Below are positions 1 to 5,290 of a stretch of DNA of 12,308 bases, piece after piece. The stretch is from Clostridiaceae bacterium (lineage in GTDB: Bacteria; Bacillota; Clostridia; Acetivibrionales; DUMC01). The stretch is from contig JAAZDH010000227.1 of the NCBI GenBank assembly GCA_012512865.1, forward strand, positions 1 through 12,308. Reading direction: 5' to 3'. The position numbers and the translations under genes are program-made. Under the pieces are notes generated by a model that ran no database searches, was not told where the DNA came from, and saw nothing but the letters and a program-made list of their open reading frames with translations. Position 1 is the first letter of the stretch; each line of letters begins with the position of its first letter.

Positions 1-603
1 CGGCACGCCATTTTTATATGCCTGGTACAGGAGGCAATAATCCCTGTACGGAAACCTCTCCTGGTTTTTATCCATGTATACCGCAAGGCTTTCCCCGTAT
101 CCCAGGCCCTTTTTGGCCCCTTCCTGCAGGGCTTCGTTCATCCACCTGCCGGTTTCCTCCCACATCCCGAAGGAGCCGTCCTCTATAGCTGTAGGTACGT
201 CTTCAGACGTTCCGCCGTTGTATGAAAGCTCAAAATCATGGATACTTCCTGCTCCATTACTTGCCACGTGGGTTACAAGGCCTTTTTTAACTAATTCTAT
301 AATATAGAGGGACAGGCCATTCTTGATAACATGGGCACCCATTGAGAGTATCACGGGCCTTTTATTCTCCCTTGCCCTGATTATCCTGTCAGCAAGTTCA
401 TCGAAATCCTCGCCTCCCCATTGGATACTTTCCTCCGTCCCCGGTACCAGCATGTTGTCAATGGTAACAAGGTTTTTCCTGTCCTTGACCGAATATGTAG
501 TTATATTTTGAAACCCGAGCCTACCTTTTCCAATAACATTTTTATCATTTTCGCCCCATTCATTCATATGCTCACCAAAATACTCATTCGTATATCCATG
601 CAT
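1..603 (-). CDS. Deoxyhypusine-synthase-fold-like protein, N-terminal part (runs off the left edge)
   Basis: 201 codons are open from ATG 603 to the window edge with no stop, so the C-terminus is missing. The start is chosen because AGGAGGT lies 9 nt upstream. The frame stays open further upstream to an ATG at 675, but that one has no good ribosome binding site. The recognisable core is at about residues 85-150: SMGAHVIKNGLS, then VTHVASNGAGSIHDFELS, then NGGTSEDVPTAI and FGMWEETG. The small-residue run followed by HD resembles the NAD-binding part of deoxyhypusine synthase, and I recall a bacterial family with this pattern annotated as related to that enzyme. The true substrate is unknown, and bacteria lack eIF5A, so hypusine formation is unlikely. 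It follows the HAD phosphatase gene by 154 nt on the same strand and is probably co-transcribed. The family link is from memory of motifs, not a search. Confidence 0.6.
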   Translation of the reverse strand, partial: MHGYTNEYFGEHMNEWGENDKNVIGKGRLGFQNITTYSVKDRKNLVTIDNMLVPGTEESIQWGGEDFDELADRIIRARENKRPVILSMGAHVIKNGLSLYIIELVKKGLVTHVASNGAGSIHDFELSYNGGTSEDVPTAIEDGSFGMWEETGRWMNEALQEGAKKGLGYGESLAVYMDKNQERFPYRDYCLLYQAYKNGVP

Positions 604-757
604 ATTGTGTATACCTCCTATAACATACTTTGAGAATCCTGAATAGTCCTGTCCTTCAAGTAGCTTTTTCTTCATTAAACTTGCCAATGCTACAAGACAA
701 GCTCATGCTGCAAGAAAAAGCTTTTCATTCATCAAAACTTCCCTTTTTGGAAGCTTG
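604..757 (-). other. Spacer between HAD gene and downstream gene, with inverted repeats
   Basis: This 154-nt spacer contains an 11-bp perfect inverted repeat (AGCTTTTTCTT at 662-672 with AAGAAAAAGCT at 712-722). It also has a small hairpin directly after the HAD stop (CTTCC 738-742 with GGAAG 749-753), followed on the minus strand by TTTT. The latter could be a weak terminator or attenuator. No convincing promoter was seen. The reading frame of the downstream gene is open back to a TGA near 702, with a possible alternative ATG at 675. Confidence 0.35.
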
Positions 758-1561
758 TCATAACCCCAACCATTGGAGTATTTGCCCCGCGTTTTCAAAG
801 TCCCCCGTTATTGCATGGGCTCCTGCATTGACAAGCCTTCTTCTTTTTACCGGGTTTATACCGCGGAGCTTTTCTTCATCGCTTGCCACTCCCAGGGCAA
901 TTGCGCCTACTTCCCTGGCAAGGGCTATTTCCACCTTTCCATCCCCTATGACCGCTATCTGCGGTCCCATGAGCTTGTTTTCCTCCACAAGCATCCTTAA
1001 AACCGTTTCCTTGGAACAATCAAACTTGCCCAGGGGAGCGCCGGAGATTTTCTTGAAATAGTGTTTAATGCCAAGCACTTCGGCTTCTTCCTTGACGTCA
1101 GGCTCATCCGTGCCGCTGGCAACATAAATATCCACCCCTTCTTTCCTTAGTGATTCAAGAAATTCCACGCTTCCTTTAATAAGGAAATCCGCGGGTTTCT
1201 TAATACCCTTGCGTATATCATCTTTTCTCCTGTTTACGGCCAGCATAAGCCGGTTGTTATATTCCTGCTTGTACCACCACGGATCTCTTGGTGCGCCCGG
1301 ATTTCTTCCATACCTGTGCACGGTTTCCGCCAGCCACTTCATCTGGTGAATCGTCTGTATGCCGGTCGACTGGTCTATGTACTCGCTCACTTCCCTTACA
1401 AGGTCTTCATCTACGGGAGTAGGTCCGGCTATCATTTCAAGCATTAAAGGTTTCATTACGCCTTCCCAGCCGCACCGCAAGGTGGATATGGTACCGTCAA
1501 AATCAAAAAGAACCGCTTTCACGGCTGGCCTTCCTGGCTCCAGTTCCGTTATAATTTCCAT
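758..1561 (-). CDS. HAD-superfamily hydrolase (phosphatase)
   Basis: 267 residues; the ATG at 1561 is preceded by AGGAGG at 7 nt. Haloacid-dehalogenase motifs are present in order: motif I LFDFDGTIS with the nucleophile Asp20 and acid/base Asp22; motif II YVASGTDE (Ser149/Thr151); a motif III lysine at Lys184 (CSKETVL); and motif IV IGDGKVEIALA with Asp207 and, where many members have a second Asp, Glu211. The roughly 120-residue insert between motifs I and II (about 30-140), rich in charged and aromatic residues (PWWYKQEYNNR), is a helical C1-type cap that would set substrate choice. The fold predicts a Mg-dependent cytosolic phosphomonoesterase. The substrate cannot be read from the sequence. 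It is the first gene of a likely operon with the deoxyhypusine-synthase-like gene, so both may act in one small-molecule pathway. Confidence 0.85.
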   Translation of the reverse strand: MEIITELEPGRPAVKAVLFDFDGTISTLRCGWEGVMKPLMLEMIAGPTPVDEDLVREVSEYIDQSTGIQTIHQMKWLAETVHRYGRNPGAPRDPWWYKQEYNNRLMLAVNRRKDDIRKGIKKPADFLIKGSVEFLESLRKEGVDIYVASGTDEPDVKEEAEVLGIKHYFKKISGAPLGKFDCSKETVLRMLVEENKLMGPQIAVIGDGKVEIALAREVGAIALGVASDEEKLRGINPVKRRRLVNAGAHAITGDFENAGQILQWLGL

Positions 1562-1685
1562 GTTTCGCCTCCTGCTATTTTACTTGATAGATTTCATGCT
1601 GCGTATACATGTGTATATATTGCTACATATATACTATTTTGCCGTACATGTGCGATTGTATTACAATTGTATATTAGTGCACGCT

Positions 1686-1721
1686 ATGTTATAAATACTT
1701 ACACGTAAACACTTATAACAT
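1686..1721 (-). promoter_or_regulatory. 36-bp dyad at the HAD operon promoter (possible operator)
   Basis: A 36-bp dyad with perfect 9-bp outer arms, ATGTTATAA and TTATAACAT. Inside, every mismatch is a G/A or T/C difference. On RNA the whole element could therefore fold with only Watson-Crick and G-U pairs, apart from the apex. It begins about 9 bp downstream of the predicted -10, overlapping the likely transcription start, a typical position for a repressor site. No repressor gene for it is apparent nearby. Confidence 0.5.
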
Positions 1722-1729
1722 ATAAAATA

Positions 1730-1758
1730 ATTATTAATTATAAAACAGGTGCTGTCAA
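1730..1758 (-). promoter_or_regulatory. Sigma-A type promoter for the HAD operon
   Basis: On the minus strand there is a perfect TTGACA (1758-1753), a 17-nt spacer and AATAAT (1735-1730). The leader to the HAD start at 1561 would be about 160 nt and contains the 36-bp dyad and AT-rich palindromes. Confidence 0.6.
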
Positions 1759-1958
1759 GCCAGTTTGTTACGGGGTTGAAGGATTGCTGGGCAGCGGGAT
1801 GAACAGCGGAATTTTGGAAGGAATACTATGACTTTTGTAGTTGTTATTTGAATCGTAGTAATAGTGTTGCATTGTTGTAAGGCCATAAAAATTATTTTGT
1901 TGAGTAATGGCTTGCGCTAATGTCTTCCACAAACGTTTCCAACCCATGCACTTCATAA

Positions 1959-1981
1959 TTAAACCTTATCACATGGTTTAA
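1959..1981 (-). terminator. Weak hairpin overlapping the kinase stop codon
   Basis: TTAAACC and GGTTTAA form a perfect 7-bp stem with a 9-nt loop. It overlaps the TAA stop of the sensor kinase gene and is followed by AATT rather than a long U run. It may be a weak terminator or an mRNA 3'-end stabiliser. It is low in GC, so confidence is low. Confidence 0.25.
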
Positions 1982-2985
1982 ATCGTATATTTGTAGAAGC
2001 GCACTGTAAATATTGCCCCGCCTTCTTTTTTATTTTCGGCCTTGATGGTCCCGTTTTGCGCGGTAATAATCATGCGGGCCAGCGCAAGGCCAATCCCGGT
2101 GCTTGCATCGTTCGAGTTTTTTCCCTTGTAAAACCTTTCGAAAACATGGGGCAAATCCTCGGGGGCAATGCCTTTACCCGTGTCGGAGATGACAATTTCC
2201 GTGAAAATCGGCGTTTCTCTTGTTTCTATGGTAATCATGCCACCGCTTGGCGTATGCTCCATGCAATTTTTGAGGATGTTTTCCACGGCTTCCGTTGTCC
2301 ATCCAAGATCGCCTTCGAAATGCTCGCTGCCTTCCGCCTTGAATACCAGCTGCTGGCTGCGCAAATCCATAGGTATGGCAAGTGCTTTCATCGCATTTTT
2401 TATAAGTTCAGATACTTTTACCTTATTTCTAGTAAATTTAACCGTTCCTGCATCAAGTTTTGATATTTTAAGCAGGGTCGAAATCAACCAGTCCATGTGG
2501 GAAAGCAGGTGAAACAAATCCTTGACTAGTGAAAAGCGCCGTTCATCCGGCAATTCTTCTTCACCTAAAAAATTGGCAATCAAATTGACAGATGTAAGGG
2601 GTGTGCGAAGCTGGTGCGATATATCCGCGATGGAATCGGCAAGAAAAGCCTTGTCTTTTTTAAGCATTTCCGCCTGTTCACGGAGCCGTACGGTCATTTT
2701 ATATATCTCGCTCTGGAGAATTGCAAGCTCCCCTTCCGCGAAATGCCCAAGGTCAAACCTGCTGCAGCCATGCAGTATTTTATCAATCTCGTGGCTTAAT
2801 TCTGCTATGCGCTTGTACCTCTTGTACGTTGAGATAAAATGGGCAAGGTCAAATACGCAGCAGGAGATGATGGTAAGTATCCCGTACTTAATATCGATGA
2901 GCGCAGCAATGCCTGCCAGGGCTGCATTCAGCAAAAACCATATCCGCATGCTCTTTCTTATCTCAGGATTACGAAAAAAACCCAT
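1978..2985 (-). CDS. Membrane sensor histidine kinase, short-loop (intramembrane-sensing) type
   Basis: 335 residues. Two membrane helices (about 15-31 and 36-51) are separated by only a few residues, so there is no real extracellular sensor domain. A HAMP-like/coiled linker follows, then the dimerisation helix with DISHQLRTP (phospho-acceptor His124). The ATPase domain has an N box NILKNCMEH (236-244), G1 DTGKGIAP (268-275), an F box FERFYKG (282-288) and G2 GIGLALA (297-303). All catalytic motifs are intact. Kinases of this build usually sense through a partner ABC permease and respond to cell-envelope-active peptides; the divergent ABC genes at 4431-7975 fit that role. It is 105 nt downstream of its response regulator. 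The ATG at 2985 has GGTGAT 7 nt upstream, and that start region is one of three similar copies. Resemblance to VncS/BceS-type kinases is inferred from layout, not from a search. Confidence 0.9.
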   Translation of the reverse strand: MGFFRNPEIRKSMRIWFLLNAALAGIAALIDIKYGILTIISCCVFDLAHFISTYKRYKRIAELSHEIDKILHGCSRFDLGHFAEGELAILQSEIYKMTVRLREQAEMLKKDKAFLADSIADISHQLRTPLTSVNLIANFLGEEELPDERRFSLVKDLFHLLSHMDWLISTLLKISKLDAGTVKFTRNKVKVSELIKNAMKALAIPMDLRSQQLVFKAEGSEHFEGDLGWTTEAVENILKNCMEHTPSGGMITIETRETPIFTEIVISDTGKGIAPEDLPHVFERFYKGKNSNDASTGIGLALARMIITAQNGTIKAENKKEGGAIFTVRFYKYTI

Positions 2986-3099
2986 GATTTATCACCAGCC
3001 TTGCTGCCTGGAAACTTACGGCAGCCATCAACCTTACAACTAGAGAAGCCCATGGCTTGTCACCATCATTACAGGCGTGGAAGCCCATATCTAGTCACC
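2976..3099 (-). repeat. Three copies of an RBS/ATG start module between regulator and kinase
   Basis: On the minus strand the string GGTGAC-(5 nt)-ATGGGCTTC occurs at 3099-3080 and 3064-3045. A diverged copy, GGTGATAAATCATGGGTTT, is the actual kinase start near 2996-2977. The ATGs lie at 3088, 3053 and 2985. The first overlaps the regulator stop codon. The first two would open short frames of 39 and 31 codons in the two other reading frames, both ending inside the kinase gene (the second at TAA 2960-2958). Confidence 0.6.
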
Positions 3100-3762
3100 A
3101 ACCCTATAACCAAGGCCGCGGACCGTGCGTATTATGACAGGATTCTGTGGGTCATCCTCGATTTTATCGCGAAGTCTCTTGATGTAAACGGTGAGAGTAT
3201 TGTCATTGACGAATTCTCCCGCTATATTCCATATTTCTTCCATGAGCCTGTTCCTTGACAGTATGGTACCCTTGTTGTTAAAAAACACTAAAAGCAGGCG
3301 ATACTCAAGGGCGGAAAGGTATAAATCCCTCCCATTCTTTGTTGCAAGACCCTTTTCAGTATCTATCATAATGCCTTTATATTCCATGGTTGTGCCAAGC
3401 TTCTTGCTGCGGCGCAATACATTCTTAATCCGGGAAACCAACTCCCTTGGCCTGAAGGGCTTGGTAATGTAGTCATCTGCGCCAAGGTCAAATCCGGCAA
3501 CCACGCTGTACTCATCATCGGAAGCCGTAAGAAATATGACCGGGACGTTGAAATTTGCCTTTATCGCGGAACATGCCGAAAATCCGTGGCCATCTTCCAG
3601 GGATATATCCAGCAGCACCAGGTCATACGGAGTGCTGCCGAGTTTATCCAGGGCAGCCCTTTGTCCCGCTACCGCATCCACTTCGAAACCTTCCTTCCTA
3701 AGGAACGCTGACAGATTGTTTACTATGATTTTATCATCCTCAACAAGTAATATCCTGGTCAT
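3091..3762 (-). CDS. OmpR/PhoB-family response regulator
   Basis: 223 residues, the normal length for the family. The receiver domain (1-118) has the acidic pocket Glu8-Asp9-Asp10, the phospho-acceptor Asp52 (LLDIS), Thr79 (FLTAS) and Lys101 (YITKPF). The C-terminal winged-helix domain (about 126-221) ends with the conserved DNA-binding pattern TVYIKRLRDKIE and VRGLGYRVGD. It is a cytosolic transcription factor phosphorylated by the kinase encoded downstream. Direct-repeat sites upstream of the divergent ABC transporter promoter are the natural target. The ATG at 3762 is preceded by AGGGCGAAGG, a slightly irregular ribosome binding site. Members next to ABC exporters (BceR, VncR and relatives) control resistance to envelope-active peptides; here that role is inferred from the neighbourhood. 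Confidence 0.93.
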   Translation of the reverse strand: MTRILLVEDDKIIVNNLSAFLRKEGFEVDAVAGQRAALDKLGSTPYDLVLLDISLEDGHGFSACSAIKANFNVPVIFLTASDDEYSVVAGFDLGADDYITKPFRPRELVSRIKNVLRRSKKLGTTMEYKGIMIDTEKGLATKNGRDLYLSALEYRLLLVFFNNKGTILSRNRLMEEIWNIAGEFVNDNTLTVYIKRLRDKIEDDPQNPVIIRTVRGLGYRVGD

Positions 3763-3783
3763 GTCCTTCGCCCTGTGATTAGT

Positions 3784-3840
3784 TTCTATAATAATTATTA
3801 TCTTCTATAATAATTACTGTAATAATTAATGTTCATTATA
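3784..3840 (-). promoter_or_regulatory. Probable promoter and repeats upstream of the response regulator
   Basis: A perfect TATAAT lies on the minus strand at 3840-3835, with a poor -35 (ATGCAA at 17 bp), suggesting a weak or activated promoter. Downstream of it, TTCTATAATAATTA occurs twice (3784-3797 and 3803-3816, 19-bp period). A small dyad ATTAC-T-GTAAT (3813-3823) overlaps the second copy and could be an operator. Confidence 0.4.
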
Positions 3841-4155
3841 AAAAATGCGTTAATCACTTGCATATCATTTGTTGCAATTGCTTAGTTTATCAATTTTATC
3901 CAATTATCCCGGTTATGCCCATCGTGCCCGTGCAGCTTTTAAACGTGTGTATCCTCGATGCATCTCCCGGATGCATCTTAAATGCCATTTATTGCAATTA
4001 TACTGCAAAAGTATAAACATTTCAATAATTCCAATTCGGATTTCCAGCTTGTCTGTCTCATCGCCCTTCCGGCCTTCCTCACCGGCCTGTGCCCGTGAAA
4101 ATAGGAAGCCTTGAAAAAAGGTTGCCTGATAAAGTGACATTTTTGTTATATTTGA

Positions 4156-4187
4156 GTCACCTGCATGTCACCTTGATAGGATATAAT
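4156..4187 (+). promoter_or_regulatory. Transporter promoter with 11-bp-spaced direct repeats (likely response-regulator site)
   Basis: GTCACCT occurs at 4157-4163 and 4168-4174, exactly 11 bp apart, followed 8 bp later by a perfect TATAAT (4182-4187). There is no recognisable -35, and the repeats sit where it would be. A third element in opposite orientation, GTGACA, lies at 4134-4139. OmpR-family regulators typically bind head-to-tail repeats at one-turn spacing that replace a weak -35. The assignment to the adjacent regulator is inferred. Confidence 0.55.
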
Positions 4188-4294
4188 TGTAACAGTAATT
4201 GGTGGATAGCAGAAATAATCGGGTAATAACAATGAAAACAATAATAAAGAGCAGCAATAAAGGAATTGCAGTAAGTATAAACGGTATTAAGCAT

Positions 4295-4404
4295 GAACAG
4301 CATTAAGTACAAATAGCAATAGGTACGACCAGTAACAGGCATAACCAGCGTTAGGTACGAACAGCAATAGGTATGCCCCGTTAAATACGAACAGCAAGAA
4401 AGCT
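4295..4404 (+). repeat. Degenerate 16-nt tandem repeats in the ABC transporter leader
   Basis: Seven consecutive units close to GAACAGCAATAGGTAC: GAACAGCATTAAGTAC (4295), AAATAGCAATAGGTAC (4311), GACCAGTAACAGGCAT (4327), AACCAGCGTTAGGTAC (4343), GAACAGCAATAGGTAT (4359), GCCCCGTTAAATAC (4375, two bases short) and GAACAGCAAGAAAGCT (4389). More diverged units extend upstream to about 4250. The period is not a multiple of three and stops occur, so the tract is not coding. It lies between the predicted transcription start and the ATPase ribosome binding site. Confidence 0.7.
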
Positions 4405-4430
4405 ATGACGATGAAAGGGAGTTTTGTGCC

Positions 4431-5111
4431 ATGGAATTGATAAGAGTCGAAAACTTGAGAAAAATTTACGGTAAGGGCGAGAATGAGGTAAGGGCCTTGG
4501 ATGGCATATCTTTTAGCGTGGAAAAAGGCGAGTTTATTGTCATTATCGGGCCGTCGGGCTCCGGCAAATCCACCCTTTTACATATCCTCGGCGGCGTGGA
4601 CAGGCCCACTTCCGGGAAAGTTTACGTGGACGGCCAGGATATTTACGCCCAGGATGATGAACAGCTTGCCATATTCCGCCGCAGGCAGGTGGGGCTTATC
4701 TACCAGTTTTATAATCTCATACCCATTCTTAATGTTACAGAGAATATTACCTTGCCCGTATTAATGGATGGCAGAAAGGTGAACAAAGATCGTTTCAACG
4801 AGCTCATTGCCACCCTAGGGCTAAAGGATAGGGAAAATTATTTACCCAACCAGTTATCCGGCGGGCAGCAGCAGCGCGTTTCCATCGGCAGGGCCTTGAT
4901 TAACGCCCCGGCAGTAGTTCTTGCCGATGAGCCCACGGGAAACCTTGATACTAAAAATGGCCAGGAAATCGTGGAGCTTTTGAAGCTATCCAATCAAAAA
5001 TATAATCAAACGATCATTGTTGTCACCCATGATGAAAAAATTGCCTTGCAGGCAAAGCGCATCATCACCATCGAGGACGGCAGGATAATTAACGATGAGG
5101 TAATAAGATGA
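4431..5111 (+). CDS. ABC transporter ATPase, LolD/MacB/BceA type
   Basis: 226 residues, typical for the stand-alone ATPases that pair with FtsX-like permeases. Walker A is GPSGSGKST (40-48), the Q-loop is Gln92 in YQFYNL, the signature is LSGGQQQR (142-149), Walker B is VVLADEP with Asp166-Glu167, the D-loop is NLD (171-173) and the switch His is 200. All catalytic parts are intact. ATP hydrolysis on the cytosolic face drives conformational work in the permease encoded 179 nt downstream. The ATG at 4431 has AAAGGGAG upstream. With the divergent kinase and regulator it forms a sensing and export or detoxification module, probably for antimicrobial peptides. The exact substrate is not readable. 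Its leader of about 235 nt contains tandem repeats. Confidence 0.93.
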   Translation: MELIRVENLRKIYGKGENEVRALDGISFSVEKGEFIVIIGPSGSGKSTLLHILGGVDRPTSGKVYVDGQDIYAQDDEQLAIFRRRQVGLIYQFYNLIPILNVTENITLPVLMDGRKVNKDRFNELIATLGLKDRENYLPNQLSGGQQQRVSIGRALINAPAVVLADEPTGNLDTKNGQEIVELLKLSNQKYNQTIIVVTHDEKIALQAKRIITIEDGRIINDEVIR

Positions 5112-5121
5112 TGGGACTGTC

Positions 5122-5290
5122 AATGCTGTGGCAATAAGGTAACAGGTTTGTTAATGCTAAGGCAATAAAGTTGCAGATTCGTTAATGATAAAGCAATAAG
5201 AAAGTATTACTGGCAACAGGTTTATTAATGAATTATAAGGTAACAAGACGACAGGCTTGTTAATGGACAATGTGACGAGGTGAATAATAA
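5122..5290 (+). repeat. Degenerate ~31-nt tandem repeats between ATPase and permease genes
   Basis: The 179-nt spacer is built of units marked by (T)TAATG: AATG occurs at 5122, 5153, 5184, 5227, 5262 and at the permease start (5290), giving periods of 31, 31, 43, 35 and 28. The first two units match at about 24 of 31 positions; both contain GGCAATAA then CAG then GTTA. The core GCAATAAAG...TTGCAG also occurs in the transporter leader (near 4254-4271), so the two tracts seem to share one repeat family. All frames are broken by stops. The last unit carries the permease ribosome binding site GAGGTG. Confidence 0.65.

Larger units (their letters stand above)
1562..1977. other. Intergenic region between kinase stop and HAD start
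   Basis: The half near the HAD gene is AT-rich and holds a promoter, a large dyad and smaller palindromes. One example is a 7-bp stem GTATATA/TATATAC at 1613-1634. The half near the kinase (about 1768-1956) contains a 62-codon minus-strand ORF rich in Asn, Tyr and Ser with only a weak AAGG upstream. I see no family in it and regard it as probably non-coding. Confidence 0.5.
3763..4430. other. 668-nt divergent intergenic region (regulator/kinase versus ABC transporter)
   Basis: It contains, left to right: an AT-rich promoter zone for the regulator with repeats (3784-3840); a middle part with hairpins, GATGCATC-tcccg-GATGCATC (3957-3977) and TTATACT-gcaaa-AGTATAA (3998-4016), and an imperfect 10-bp stem at 4103-4127; the transporter promoter with direct repeats (4156-4187); and a long leader made of 16-nt tandem repeats (to 4404). 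The ORFs in it lack ribosome binding sites and recognisable content, so I call no gene. Confidence 0.6.

Noticed and set aside
630..1061. 143-codon plus-strand ORF
   Set aside because: It is opposite the HAD gene, whose four motifs and ribosome binding site are clear; the plus-strand reading has no family features.
1768..1956. 62-codon minus-strand ORF after the kinase gene
   Set aside because: Low-complexity composition rich in Asn, Tyr and Ser, only a weak AAGG upstream and no recognisable family.
3913..4140. 75-codon ORF in the divergent intergenic region
   Set aside because: It spans the hairpins and an element of the transporter promoter region, has no ribosome binding site and no recognisable content.
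4245..5290. Repeat tracts as a CRISPR array
   Set aside because: Repeats are adjacent, short and diverged, with no unique equal-length spacers, no palindromic repeat and no cas genes.
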